In this document: piece after piece, positions 9,821 through 17,905 of the stretch
Layout: every line of letters begins with the position of its first letter
How positions within the stretch are numbered: the stretch's first letter is position 1
Source of the DNA: Lawsonibacter sp.
GTDB taxonomy: Bacteria > Bacillota > Clostridia > Oscillospirales > Oscillospiraceae
Direction: 5' to 3'
Length of the DNA stretch: 45,936 nt
Assembly (NCBI GenBank): GCA_022801435.1
Contig: JAAWSG010000014.1
Coordinates: 1-45,936, forward strand
Notes under the pieces: generated by a model
Databases searched by the model: none
What the model was told of the DNA's origin: nothing
What the model saw: the letters and a program-made list of their open reading frames with translations, nothing else
Translations under genes and position numbers: made by a program

Positions 9821-10156
9821 CTAGGAGAACACGCCCTGGACCAGCACCATATACAAAATGGTGGCCCCGAAGATGGAGAGCATATCGTTCCCCTTCCACA
9901 GGTGGAGGAGCACGGCGGCCAGGGAGGCCAGCAGGGCGGGGACCCAGCCGCCGGGGGAGGAGAAGCTCACCCCCCGCAGGCAGTAGACGATGAGCATGGC
10001 GATGATGGCGGGGGGCAGGACCCGGCCCAGGTAGAGGATGACTCTGGGCGGGTGCTCCCCCCGGTCGAAGAGAAGGAAGGGGAGCGCCCGGGTGAGGAAG
10101 GTCACCCCCGCCATGACGGCGATCATGGAAAGGGTCTGAACAGGGGTCAGGTGCAT
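9821..10156 (-). CDS. azlD: AzlD family branched-chain amino-acid exporter small subunit
   Basis: 111 residues with three to four hydrophobic helices. The N-terminus MHLTPVQTLSMIAVMAGVTF followed by TRALPFLLF is the AzlD signature (TxxxRxxPF). It partners with AzlC in export of branched-chain amino acids or similar compounds. Start ATG at 10156 follows GGAGGGGAG and lies inside the last ten bases of azlC, so the two are translationally coupled. A longer in-frame opening exists upstream but reads as an Arg/Pro/Gly-rich shadow of azlC. Confidence 0.88.
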   Translation of the reverse strand: MHLTPVQTLSMIAVMAGVTFLTRALPFLLFDRGEHPPRVILYLGRVLPPAIIAMLIVYCLRGVSFSSPGGWVPALLASLAAVLLHLWKGNDMLSIFGATILYMVLVQGVFS

Positions 10157-10881
10157 GTGCTCCCCTCCTCTCCGCGGGCTTTTCTGACCTCTTTGGGCGC
10201 GGTCCCCTCCAGCCGGGGCCGGAGGAGGATCAGAAGGACGACCAGGGCGGCCAGGGCGGGAGGCAGCATATCCTCCGCGCCGAAGAGCAGCAGGCTGGCC
10301 AGGGTCGCCGCTCCCCCCAGCACCGCGGGCAGGTGGTGCTTCGCGCCCCTCCACTGGCCCACGGCGATGACCAGGAACAGGGCGGTCATGGCGAAGTCCA
10401 CCCCGGTGGTGTCAAAGCCCAGGGCAGCTCCCAGCAGGGCCCCCAGCACCGAGCCGATGATCCAGTAGCTCTGGTCCAGCAGGGCCACGGCGAAGTAGAA
10501 GTCGTGCTCCTCCACACCCGCCGGGGGCTTTGCGGAGTTGAGCAGGGCGTAGGTCTCATCGGTGAGGGAGAACATCATATAAAACTTCCGCGCCCCCATC
10601 CCCCGGAACTTCTCCAGCATGGACAGGCCGTAGACCAGGTGGCGGAAGTTGATGACAAGGGTGAGGAAGGCGGTCTCCCCCAGAGAGGCTCCGGCGGCCA
10701 GCAGCGCCACCCCCAGGTACTGCCCCGAGCCTGCGTAGATGGTCAGGCTCATGAGAAACGCCCACCCCGCCCCGTAGCCCGCCGACTGGAGCATCAGACC
10801 AAAAGCCAGACCAATGGCCAGATAGCCCACCAGCACGGGTATGGTCGCCGGAAAGGCCGCGGCAAAGGTTTTGTGGTTCAA
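10147..10881 (-). CDS. azlC: AzlC family branched-chain amino-acid exporter large subunit
   Basis: Membrane protein of 244 residues with the AzlC signature region near the N-terminus (ATIPVLVGYLAIGLAFGLML, then SLTIYAGSGQYLGVALLAAG) and NFRHLVYGLSM in the middle. The start chosen is TTG at 10881, with AAGAGGTG eight bases upstream. The in-frame ATG at 10959 would add 26 Arg/Ser-rich residues that do not resemble the family and almost touch glgX. The length from the TTG matches the family. It forms a two-subunit exporter with AzlD; a regulator of the azl type is not visible nearby. Confidence 0.88.
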   Translation of the reverse strand: MNHKTFAAAFPATIPVLVGYLAIGLAFGLMLQSAGYGAGWAFLMSLTIYAGSGQYLGVALLAAGASLGETAFLTLVINFRHLVYGLSMLEKFRGMGARKFYMMFSLTDETYALLNSAKPPAGVEEHDFYFAVALLDQSYWIIGSVLGALLGAALGFDTTGVDFAMTALFLVIAVGQWRGAKHHLPAVLGGAATLASLLLFGAEDMLPPALAALVVLLILLRPRLEGTAPKEVRKARGEEGSTCT

Positions 10882-10962
10882 AGATCGTACACCTCTTATT
10901 GATTTGCTTTTTCTGTCCCGTGATGCGTCCCGCCAAGGGAGGAAGCGGGTCCTGAACATGGC

Positions 10963-13074
10963 CTAACGTCCGGTCAGCACCACCACGCTCCTGGCCCGGA
11001 CGGTAATCCCCTTTCCCAAGATGGGCCGGGGCCGCTGTTCCGCCTGCCAGGTGTCCGCCGACAGCTCCCAAGACATGGAGGCGGGCAGCTCGGGCAGGGT
11101 GACCTCCAGGTCCTCCCACCAGGCGTTGGAGCCCACATAGACCACCTGGGCCCCGCTGTCCCGCTCCCAGCCGGAGAACATCACTCCCACATACCGCTCG
11201 TGTCCGCCGAAGCTCCCCTCGTGCCAGGGAGTGACGCCGTGGAAGCTGACGTCCGGGAACCCGCAGGCCCCGCCCTCCGAAGCGGCGCGGACCACCCGGT
11301 GCTCCCTGCGGAAGCGGATCATATACTGGAAGAAGCGGAACATCTCCTGATTGCGCTCCAGCAGGTTCCAGTCCAGCCAGGAGATGTGGTTGTCCTGACA
11401 GTAGGCGTTGTTGTTTCCAAACTGGGAGTTGCCGAACTCGTCCCCCGCCAGGAACATGGGGGTCCCCCGGGAGCACATCAGCAGCGCGAAGGCGTTGCGC
11501 ACCATCCGCCGCCGCAGGGCGTTGATCTCCGGGTCCTCCGTGGGGCCCTCCGCGCCGCAGTTCCAGCTGTTGTTGTCATTCGCGCCGTCGGTGTTGTTCC
11601 AGCCGTTGGCCTCATTGTGCTTCTGGTTGTAGGAGAACAGGTCCCACAGGGTAAAGCCGTCATGGCAGGTGATAAAGTTCACCGACGCGTTGCTCCTGCC
11701 CTGGGCCGCGTACATATCCTGAGAACCCACCATGCGCAGCGCGGCGGCCTGGGCCATCCCCTCGTCCCCCTTGAGGTAGCGGCGCATATCGTCCCGGTAG
11801 CGGCCGTTCCACTCCGCCCACCGGTTCCAGGAGGGGAAGGTCCCCACCTGGTACAGCCCGCCGGCATCCCAGGCCTCGGCGATGAGCTTGACGTTGCCCA
11901 GAATGGGGTCGAAGGCCATCGCCTGGAGCAGGGGGGGCTTCTCCATGGGGGAGCCGTCCTCGTTGCGCCCCAGAATGGAGGCCAGATCAAACCGGAAGCC
12001 GTCCACCCGGTAGGCGGTGACCCAGTGGCGCAGGCAGTCCAGAATCATCTGGTGGACCATGGGGTGGTTGCAGTTCAGGGTGTTGCCGCAGCCGCTGAAG
12101 TTGTAGTACTGCCCGTCAGGGGTGAGGAGATAATAGATGTTGTTGTCAAACCCCTTGAAGGAGAAGAAGGGGCCCTTCTCATTGCCCTCCGCCGTGTGGT
12201 TGAAGACCACGTCCAGATAGACCTCGATTCCCCTCTGGTTGCAGGCCCGGATGAGCTGCTTGAGCTCGTTCCCCTCCCGGTTGTACTCGGTGCTGGCGGC
12301 GTAGCTGGTGTTGGGGGCGAAGAAGCTCACCGTGCTGTACCCCCAGTAGTTGTACAAAACCCTGCCGTCCACCTCCCGGTAGTCCTGCATCTCGTCGAAC
12401 TCAAAGATGGGCATCAGCTCAATGGCGTTGACTCCCAGCTCCTCCAGGTAGTCCAGCTTCTCCATCAGGCCGGCGAAGGTCCCCGGGTACTGCACCCCGG
12501 AGGACGGGTCCCGGGTAAACCCTCGGACGTGGAGCTCATAGATCACCAGGTCCTCCATGGGGATGAGGGGCTGAGGGCTGGCTCCCCAGTCAAAGTCGTC
12601 CTTGACCACCCGGGCCTTGTAGTGCTGGCCCCGGGGCGCGGTGGCCCCCCACTGGCTCTGGCCGGTGACCGCCTTGGCGTAGGGGTCCAGCAGATACCTG
12701 GTCCGGTCGAAGAGCAGCCCCCGCTTGGGATCGTAGGGCCCGTCCACCCGGTAGGCGTACTCAAACTCCTCGATGTTGAGCTTGAAGACGATCATGGAGT
12801 ACACATTTCCGATGCGGTAGTGGGGCGGGAAGGGGATCACCGCAAAGGGCTCCTCCTCCATGCGGTGGAAGAGCAGCAGCTCGATGCTGGTGGCCCCCCG
12901 GGAGTACACCGTGAAATTGACTCCGCCAGGGATGGCGGTGGCTCCGTTGATCTCATAAAAGCCGGGCCGGATATCAAACCCGTCCACATGCCCCATAGGG
13001 ACCAGGTGGATGGTGCGGGGCAGGACCAGTTGGGCCTCCGGCTTCTCCGGCAGAGCGGCGCGGGTGTCTGACAT
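10963..13074 (-). CDS. glgX: Glycogen debranching enzyme GlgX (isoamylase type, GH13)
   Basis: 703 residues, normal length for GlgX-type alpha-1,6-glucosidases that debranch glycogen limit dextrins in the cytoplasm. An N-terminal CBM48-like domain (about 30-130) precedes the GH13 barrel. Region I is DVVFNH (288-293), the nucleophile is D363 in GFRFD, the acid/base is E400 in LIAEAWD, and the transition-state Asp is D472 in TCHDGFTLWDL. Start ATG at 13074 is preceded by AAGGAGGGAG; an earlier in-frame ATG at 13119 falls next to the promoter. No other glycogen genes are adjacent. Confidence 0.94.
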   Translation of the reverse strand: MSDTRAALPEKPEAQLVLPRTIHLVPMGHVDGFDIRPGFYEINGATAIPGGVNFTVYSRGATSIELLLFHRMEEEPFAVIPFPPHYRIGNVYSMIVFKLNIEEFEYAYRVDGPYDPKRGLLFDRTRYLLDPYAKAVTGQSQWGATAPRGQHYKARVVKDDFDWGASPQPLIPMEDLVIYELHVRGFTRDPSSGVQYPGTFAGLMEKLDYLEELGVNAIELMPIFEFDEMQDYREVDGRVLYNYWGYSTVSFFAPNTSYAASTEYNREGNELKQLIRACNQRGIEVYLDVVFNHTAEGNEKGPFFSFKGFDNNIYYLLTPDGQYYNFSGCGNTLNCNHPMVHQMILDCLRHWVTAYRVDGFRFDLASILGRNEDGSPMEKPPLLQAMAFDPILGNVKLIAEAWDAGGLYQVGTFPSWNRWAEWNGRYRDDMRRYLKGDEGMAQAAALRMVGSQDMYAAQGRSNASVNFITCHDGFTLWDLFSYNQKHNEANGWNNTDGANDNNSWNCGAEGPTEDPEINALRRRMVRNAFALLMCSRGTPMFLAGDEFGNSQFGNNNAYCQDNHISWLDWNLLERNQEMFRFFQYMIRFRREHRVVRAASEGGACGFPDVSFHGVTPWHEGSFGGHERYVGVMFSGWERDSGAQVVYVGSNAWWEDLEVTLPELPASMSWELSADTWQAEQRPRPILGKGITVRARSVVVLTGR

Positions 13075-13096
13075 GTTGCTCCCTCCTTTTTCTGCC

Positions 13097-13125
13097 ATTA
13101 TAAAATAAAGCCGCCCCATTGTAAA
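13097..13125 (-). promoter_or_regulatory. Promoter of glgX
   Basis: Minus strand TTTACA (13125-13120), 17-base spacer, TATAAT (13102-13097), giving a leader of about 17 bases before ATG 13074. Confidence 0.72.
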
Positions 13126-13181
13126 GGAGAATTTCCGCCCGGCCCGTGTGGAATCTTTCTCTGTACGCCCGCCTGAAATGG

Positions 13182-13190
13182 TGGTATAAT
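13182..13190 (+). promoter_or_regulatory. Extended -10 promoter of the Uma2 gene
   Basis: TGGTATAAT is a perfect extended -10 element; the -35 region (TGTACG at 13162-13167) is poor, as expected for that promoter class. Confidence 0.6.
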
Positions 13191-13226
13191 AGAGACGTAT
13201 TATCCTATTAAGAGGAGGTCACCCCT

Positions 13227-13805
13227 ATGCCAATGCCGGCCCGCAATGTAGTATACACCTTTGCTGACGCCCTGAGCTGGGAGGAAGATGAACGCATCGA
13301 GATTATTGAGGGGGACGCGGTGATGATGTCCCCGCCCCTCCGGGAGCACCAGGCCATCAGCGTATCCCTCGCCGCTCAGCTCTACCGCTATCTGGAGGGG
13401 AAGCAGTGCCAGGTCTACGCCGCCCCCTTTGCGGTCCGTCTCTTCGAGCGGGAGGGGGACCGGCCGGAGGATGTGGACACCATGGTGGAACCCGACATCT
13501 CCGTGGTATGCGACCTGAACAAGCTGGACAAATACGGCTGCCGGGGCGCGCCCGACCTGATTATTGAGATCCTCTCCCCCTCCAGCCGGCGGCACGACCG
13601 GATTACCAAGCTGAACCTGTACCAGAGAGCCGGGGTCCGGGAGTACTGGATCGTCAACCCGGAGGACCGGACAGTCCAGGTCATGCTGCTGGACAGCAAG
13701 GGCTATCTGCGCATCCACGAAGACTACGGGCAGGAGGACACCGCCGTGGTCAACGTCCTGGAGGGCTGCACCATTGATCTGACCAAGGTCTTCTCCCCCC
13801 AATAG
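13227..13805 (+). CDS. Uma2-family (DUF820) PD-(D/E)xK endonuclease-like protein
   Basis: 192 residues. The conserved Uma2 core is visible: VEPDISVV, then GAPDLIIEILSPSSRRHDR, KLNLYQRAGVREYWIVNP and VQVMLL. In this family the Asp of PDL, the Glu of xIE and the downstream Lys/Tyr form the presumed metal-dependent nuclease site. Members are often present in many copies and linked to mobile DNA, but the biological role is not established. Start ATG at 13227 behind AGGAGG, single gene with its own promoter, divergent from glgX. Confidence 0.9.
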   Translation: MPMPARNVVYTFADALSWEEDERIEIIEGDAVMMSPPLREHQAISVSLAAQLYRYLEGKQCQVYAAPFAVRLFEREGDRPEDVDTMVEPDISVVCDLNKLDKYGCRGAPDLIIEILSPSSRRHDRITKLNLYQRAGVREYWIVNPEDRTVQVMLLDSKGYLRIHEDYGQEDTAVVNVLEGCTIDLTKVFSPQ

Positions 13806-13833
13806 CGCAAACGAATCTATCCAGAAACATGAT

Positions 13834-13872
13834 GAGGAGGCGCTCAGCGGGATACCCTGCTGAGCCGCCTCC
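13834..13872. terminator. Bidirectional hairpin between convergent genes
   Basis: Stem of about 16 pairs (GAGGAGGCG-CTCAGC against GCTGAG-CCGCCTCC) between the Uma2 gene and the convergent ATPase gene. No long U-run on either side. Confidence 0.5.
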
Positions 13873-13909
13873 TTCTGCGGATAAATGCCGGACACGCCGC
13901 CCTGCGGGA

Positions 13910-14992
13910 TCAGAGGTCTTGCAGCTCCCTCCAAAGCTTCTGGGCGAACTCCTCCACCAGCGCAAAATTGACGTGGGGGTTGTAGATCCCCTCCAGATCG
14001 TCGTGCATGGCCTTGGCCTGGGACAGGGAGCTGACCGCCTCCTCCACCAGCGCTGCGGAGACCTTTTTGGCAAAGCGCAGGCGGGGCCGGTTCCGGCGCA
14101 GGAGCTCCTCGTCCGCCGCCGCCTCCAGCCGGATGCAGCGGTAGGGCTTTTCGGGGAAGGAACAGCCGGGCAGCGCGGTGAGGAAGGCCAGCTCCAGCTG
14201 GGGAATCAGCAGGTGGGCCAGGCGGTCAGGGGCCATGGGGTCGGGGCAGGCCACCACATCGAAGCCCCGCTCCACCGCCCCAGTGAGCAGGGGGAGGAGC
14301 AGCTCGTGGGCCAGCCCGCAGCTGTCCGACAGGATGTAGATCTTGTCACATTGGGCCTGGGCGGTCCCATACAGGCAGACCGCCCCCTGATGGGTTACCG
14401 CCCCCAGGAAGCGCTGCTTCACCTGCCCCGGCCGGGCGGAGGCGCGGCGGGGGAGCTCCCGGGACAGGATGCCGGCCGCCCGCTTGGCCAGCTTCTGGGA
14501 CAGCAGCTCGGTACATAGAGCGGAGCGCTGGTCCTCCATAATCTCCGCCGCCGCGTCCAGACAGCGGTAGGCCCTCTGGTAGCAGCCCTTGTACCCCCGC
14601 ATACAGTCCATGATCTCCCCCTTCAGCGGGCGCAGCGCCTCCCCGTCGTAGCAGTCCCCCATGTTGACATAGCGCTCCACCGCGCCAGGGTATTTGGGCT
14701 CCACCACATGGGGCGCGGTTCCGTCCACGATGGCGGCTCCCAGGCCGGGCAGAATGACCGCGTCCAGGGAGTCCGGGTCCCCGGAGCACAGAATACACTC
14801 AGTTTCCAGGCCCGCCTCCCCGGCCCAGCCGCCGATCCTCCGCATAAGGGTGGACTTGCCGCAGCCTGGTCCCCCCTTCAGGATATAGATGACCTGGGCC
14901 TGCTCCGGCGGGAGCAGCTGGTCATACAGGGAAAAGAAGCCTCCCGGCGCGTTGGCGCCCAAAAAATATTGAATATCGGATGAAACAGTCAT
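13910..14992 (-). CDS. Two-repeat P-loop ATPase-like protein (PRK06851 type)
   Basis: 360 residues. The first half has an intact Walker A motif, GGPGCGKST at 40-48, after FLGANAPGGFFSLYDQL. The second half starts with a recognisable copy of the same module, FLGAVTHQGAVCLYG (195-209), but where the P-loop should be it reads ILSDSCGLAHELL, lacking the GxGKS core. The layout matches an uncharacterised Firmicutes family with two P-loop repeats (PRK06851 as I recall it), in which both loops are usually intact. Start ATG at 14992 follows GGAGGG. It is divergent from nfeD. Function unknown. Confidence 0.72.
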   Translation of the reverse strand: MTVSSDIQYFLGANAPGGFFSLYDQLLPPEQAQVIYILKGGPGCGKSTLMRRIGGWAGEAGLETECILCSGDPDSLDAVILPGLGAAIVDGTAPHVVEPKYPGAVERYVNMGDCYDGEALRPLKGEIMDCMRGYKGCYQRAYRCLDAAAEIMEDQRSALCTELLSQKLAKRAAGILSRELPRRASARPGQVKQRFLGAVTHQGAVCLYGTAQAQCDKIYILSDSCGLAHELLLPLLTGAVERGFDVVACPDPMAPDRLAHLLIPQLELAFLTALPGCSFPEKPYRCIRLEAAADEELLRRNRPRLRFAKKVSAALVEEAVSSLSQAKAMHDDLEGIYNPHVNFALVEEFAQKLWRELQDL

Positions 14993-15078
14993 AAACGACC
15001 CTCCATTGCAACCAAACTATGCCCCAGATTATGCGGCGGAGGGGGGAAGTGTGCCAGGACCGGGACTTTGTGCGGCAT

Positions 15079-15121
15079 CCACAATTTTGTGGTAGCATTT
15101 TTTTGCGTGATGTGATATACT
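15079..15121 (+). promoter_or_regulatory. Palindrome and extended -10 promoter upstream of nfeD
   Basis: The 14-base palindrome CCACAA-TT-TTGTGG (15079-15092) is followed by an extended -10, TGATATACT (15113-15121). The palindrome would sit over the -35 region and is a candidate operator. Confidence 0.45.
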
Positions 15122-15190
15122 GTAGCCAGCGTATCATATAGAATACTGTCCCGTGTCTCAGCGGGGCAGACCGCGGGAAAGGAGTACGGT

Positions 15191-15622
15191 ATGGGCGACA
15201 AAATTTTCTGGGTAGCGCTGACCATCGCGCTGTCGGCGGGAGAGGCGGCAACCGCAGGGCTGACCGTCATCTGGTTTGCCATTGGCGCGCTGGCCGGCCT
15301 GGCGGCGGCGTTTCTGGGCTTTGAGATCTGGGTGCAGCTGGTGGTCTTTGTGGCAGTGTCCGGTCTGTCGCTGGCGCTGCTGCGGCCTGTGACCGCGAAG
15401 CACTTTTTTACCCCGCGCTCCCCCACCAACGCCGACCGGGTCATCGGAAAAGAGGCGCAGGTGACCCAGGAGATCAACAATGAAGCCGGACAGGGACAGG
15501 TCCTCGTCCTGGGCCAGACCTGGACCGCCCGCAGCCAGCTGGGCGTTGTGATTCCCGCCGGCGTCATGGTCAGGGTCCTGCGCATTGAGGGCGTGAAGGT
15601 CTTTGTGGAGGCGGTTGTGTAG
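15191..15622 (+). CDS. NfeD family membrane protein (short form)
   Basis: 143 residues. Two or three hydrophobic segments occupy residues 1-65 (for example VIWFAIGALAGLAAAFLGFE). A soluble OB-fold domain follows, with IGKEAQVTQEINNEAGQGQV and LGVVIPAGVMVRVLRIEGVK, typical of NfeD C-terminal domains. NfeD proteins assist SPFH/flotillin proteins in membrane microdomains, and here the next gene, 52 bp downstream, is an SPFH protein. Start ATG at 15191 behind GGAG. Confidence 0.87.
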   Translation: MGDKIFWVALTIALSAGEAATAGLTVIWFAIGALAGLAAAFLGFEIWVQLVVFVAVSGLSLALLRPVTAKHFFTPRSPTNADRVIGKEAQVTQEINNEAGQGQVLVLGQTWTARSQLGVVIPAGVMVRVLRIEGVKVFVEAVV

Positions 15623-15674
15623 CAAAACAGGCAGGAACGCAGTCAAACATAATGGAGCAGAAAGGAAGGTTGTT

Positions 15675-16628
15675 ATGGAGATTTTATTGCGGATTTGGCC
15701 GGTCATCGCCATTGGTTGTATCTTTCTGGTAATTTTCAGCACCTGCGTCAAGGTTGTGCCCCAGTCCCGGGCCTTTGTCATCGAGCGGCTGGGGGTGTTC
15801 AGCACGGTTTGGAACGAGGGCCTGAAGTTCAAAATCCCCTTCTTGGAGCGCGTGGTAAAAAATGTCTCCCTGAAGGAGCAGGTGGTGGATTTCGCCCCCC
15901 AGCCCGTCATCACCAAGGACAACGTGACCATGCAGATCGACTCGGTGGTCTACTTCCAGATCACCGACCCCAAGCTGTACACCTACGGCATCGAGAACCC
16001 CATGTCCGCCATTGAGAACTACACCGCCACCACCCTGCGGAACATCATCGGCGACCTGGAGCTGGACCAGACCCTCACCAGCCGGGACCACATCAACACC
16101 AAGATGCGGGCCCTTCTGGACGAGGCCACCGACCCCTGGGGCATCAAGGTCAACCGGGTGGAGCTGAAAAACATCATGCCGCCCCGGGACATTCAGGAGT
16201 CCATGGAGAAGCAGATGCGGGCCGAGCGGGAGCGCCGGGAGGCCATCCTCCAGGCCGAGGGACAGAAGCAGTCCCAGATCCTGGTGGCCGAGGGGGAAAA
16301 GCAGTCCGCCATCCTCCGGGCTGACGCCGCCAAGCAGGCCGCCATTCTCCAGGCCGAGGGCGCCAAGCAGGCCAAGATCCTGGAGGCGGAGGCGGAGGCG
16401 GAGGCCATTCTGAAGGTCCAGCAGGCCACCGCGGACGCCATCCGGCTCATCAATGAGGCCGCCCCCGGACAAGGGGTGCTGACCATCAAGGCGCTGGAGG
16501 CCTTCATCGCCGCCGCCAACGGAAAGGCCACCAAGATCATCATCCCCTCCGAGCTCCAGAGCCTGGCCGGGCTGGCCGCCTCCGCCAAGAGCGTCTTTGA
16601 CAGCGAGGAGCCCAAAGCCAAAGCTTAG
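15675..16628 (+). CDS. SPFH/stomatin-like membrane protein (QmcA type)
   Basis: 317 residues. An N-terminal membrane anchor (about 4-22) is followed by the SPFH domain (VVPQSRAFVIERLGVF, VDFAPQPVITKDNVTMQIDS, LRNIIGDLELDQTLTSRD, WGIKVNRVELKNI). The C-terminal coiled region contains a run of 11-residue repeats of the type AEGxKQxxIL (roughly residues 195-240). It is expected to oligomerise in the membrane and scaffold other proteins. Start ATG at 15675 is preceded by AGGAAGG; an upstream in-frame stretch overlaps the end of nfeD and is not used. Paired with nfeD as in many bacteria. Confidence 0.92.
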   Translation: MEILLRIWPVIAIGCIFLVIFSTCVKVVPQSRAFVIERLGVFSTVWNEGLKFKIPFLERVVKNVSLKEQVVDFAPQPVITKDNVTMQIDSVVYFQITDPKLYTYGIENPMSAIENYTATTLRNIIGDLELDQTLTSRDHINTKMRALLDEATDPWGIKVNRVELKNIMPPRDIQESMEKQMRAERERREAILQAEGQKQSQILVAEGEKQSAILRADAAKQAAILQAEGAKQAKILEAEAEAEAILKVQQATADAIRLINEAAPGQGVLTIKALEAFIAAANGKATKIIIPSELQSLAGLAASAKSVFDSEEPKAKA

Positions 16629-16634
16629 ACCCAT

Positions 16635-16668
16635 GGGCCGGGGAGCCAAACCCTCCCCGGCCCTGTTC
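16635..16668 (+). terminator. Terminator after the SPFH gene
   Basis: Ten-base arms GGGCCGGGGA (16635-16644) and TCCCCGGCCC (16654-16663), followed by TGTT. Six bases past the stop codon. Confidence 0.65.
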
Positions 16669-16755
16669 TGTCAAAACACTGCAAAAAATTTCATGGCAAC
16701 AAATCCGCCTCGCTGCGCATACTGACAGCAAAGTCTTCAGAAAGGCGGTGGCGGG

Positions 16756-17484
16756 ATGCGTGGAACAAAATGGCTGGCGCTGGCCGGCGCGCTGATCCTT
16801 CTGGCCGCGCTGTCCGCTCCTGCGCCCTCCCTGCCGGCGGACGCACCGGCGGAGGTGGAGCTGGACGGCCGGCCTCTGGTGGCCCTCACCTTTGACGACG
16901 GCCCCCGGAGCTCCACCACCGGCCCCCTGCTGGAGGGTCTGGCCCTCCGGGAGGTCCCCGCCACCTTCTTTCTGGTGGGCAGCCGGGTCGCCGGGAACGA
17001 GGAGCTGGTCCGCCGGATGGCGCAGGAGGGGCATCAGATCGGGGTACACACCTTCGACCACGTGGAGCTGAAGGGGCTGACCCGCCGGGAGTTCGACCTT
17101 CAGGTGGGAAAGACCCGGGCGGCGCTGGCCAATCTGCTGGGGGACGGGGAGTTCTGGCTCCGGCCCCCCTATGGCATCTTCGACCGTCCGGCGGCCCAGT
17201 GGGCGGACAGCCCTCTGGTGCTGTGGTCGGTGGACCCGGAGGACTGGCGGGACTCAGACATTGACCGGGTGGTGGCGTCTGTGACCGAGCACGTACAGGA
17301 CGGAGACATCATCCTGCTCCACGACCTGTACCCCTCCTCCGCCAGCGCCGCCCTGCGCATTGTGGACCGCTTGCAGGAGCGGGGATTTTCCTTTGTGACG
17401 GTGGAGCAGCTGATGGAGCTCCGGGGCCGTCCGGCGGAGAAGGGGAAGGTGGTCCGCTGTGTGCCGCCCTGCCAGTCCCCATAA
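16756..17484 (+). CDS. Secreted or anchored polysaccharide deacetylase (NodB domain)
   Basis: 242 residues. A signal or anchor segment is at about 5-22. The NodB motifs are all visible: TFDDGP (45-50), with D48 as metal ligand, HTFDH (H98, H102) as the second metal motif, RPPYG (136-140), DPEDW (160-164) and LLHD with H189. This arrangement is that of active zinc-dependent de-N-acetylases acting on peptidoglycan or other N-acetylated glycans. Start ATG at 16756 behind AAGGCGG. Single gene between the SPFH and a small membrane protein gene; the exact glycan is unknown. Confidence 0.92.
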   Translation: MRGTKWLALAGALILLAALSAPAPSLPADAPAEVELDGRPLVALTFDDGPRSSTTGPLLEGLALREVPATFFLVGSRVAGNEELVRRMAQEGHQIGVHTFDHVELKGLTRREFDLQVGKTRAALANLLGDGEFWLRPPYGIFDRPAAQWADSPLVLWSVDPEDWRDSDIDRVVASVTEHVQDGDIILLHDLYPSSASAALRIVDRLQERGFSFVTVEQLMELRGRPAEKGKVVRCVPPCQSP

Positions 17485-17513
17485 CGCCGCCAAGAAAAAA
17501 TTCCGAAAAGTGA

Positions 17514-17542
17514 TTGTAATTTCTCCCTCTATCATGTAAACT
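17514..17542 (+). promoter_or_regulatory. Promoter of the 56-residue membrane protein gene
   Basis: TTGTAA (17514-17519), 17-base spacer, TAAACT (17537-17542), about 45 bases before ATG 17587. Confidence 0.5.
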
Positions 17543-17586
17543 AGAGTCAGCACCCAATGCAGCCAATATGCAGAAGGAGGAGTTTT

Positions 17587-17757
17587 ATGAAAATCGCCCG
17601 GTTTGTACTGAAGATCGTGGCTCTGTCCCTGGCCTCCGCCGCCGCTGTGTGCGCGGTCATCGCCTACTGGGACAGCCTGAGCGAGCTGGGGGCCTGCGCC
17701 AAAGGCAAGCTCCAGCGGTCAGCCTGCGCCTCTGAGTACGACGACTACGAGGAGTAA
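17587..17757 (+). CDS. Small single-pass membrane protein, function unknown
   Basis: 56 residues: a short basic start (MKIARFVLK), one hydrophobic helix (about 9-30), then a polar stretch with two cysteines (GACAKGKLQRSACASEY) and an acidic end (DDYEE). Start ATG at 17587 is well supported by AAGGAGGAG. The gene has its own promoter and a classic terminator, so it is a complete single-gene unit. I do not recognise a named family. Confidence 0.75.
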   Translation: MKIARFVLKIVALSLASAAAVCAVIAYWDSLSELGACAKGKLQRSACASEYDDYEE

Positions 17758-17763
17758 ACCAAA

Positions 17764-17794
17764 AAGGACGCGGTGAGCAGCCGCGTCCTTTTAT
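17764..17794 (+). terminator. Intrinsic terminator of the small membrane protein gene
   Basis: Perfect arms AAGGACGCGG (17764-17773) and CCGCGTCCTT (17781-17790), followed by a short T-rich tail. Confidence 0.85.
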
Positions 17795-17905
17795 TCCGCT
17801 TCCAACGCTTCAAAAGGAGTTCTCTTTGGGAAAATCATGGCTCCCACATATGGGGCATTTTATGAATATGCCCCCTCTATGCTTCCCCAGAAAAGGAGAG
17901 ATATC

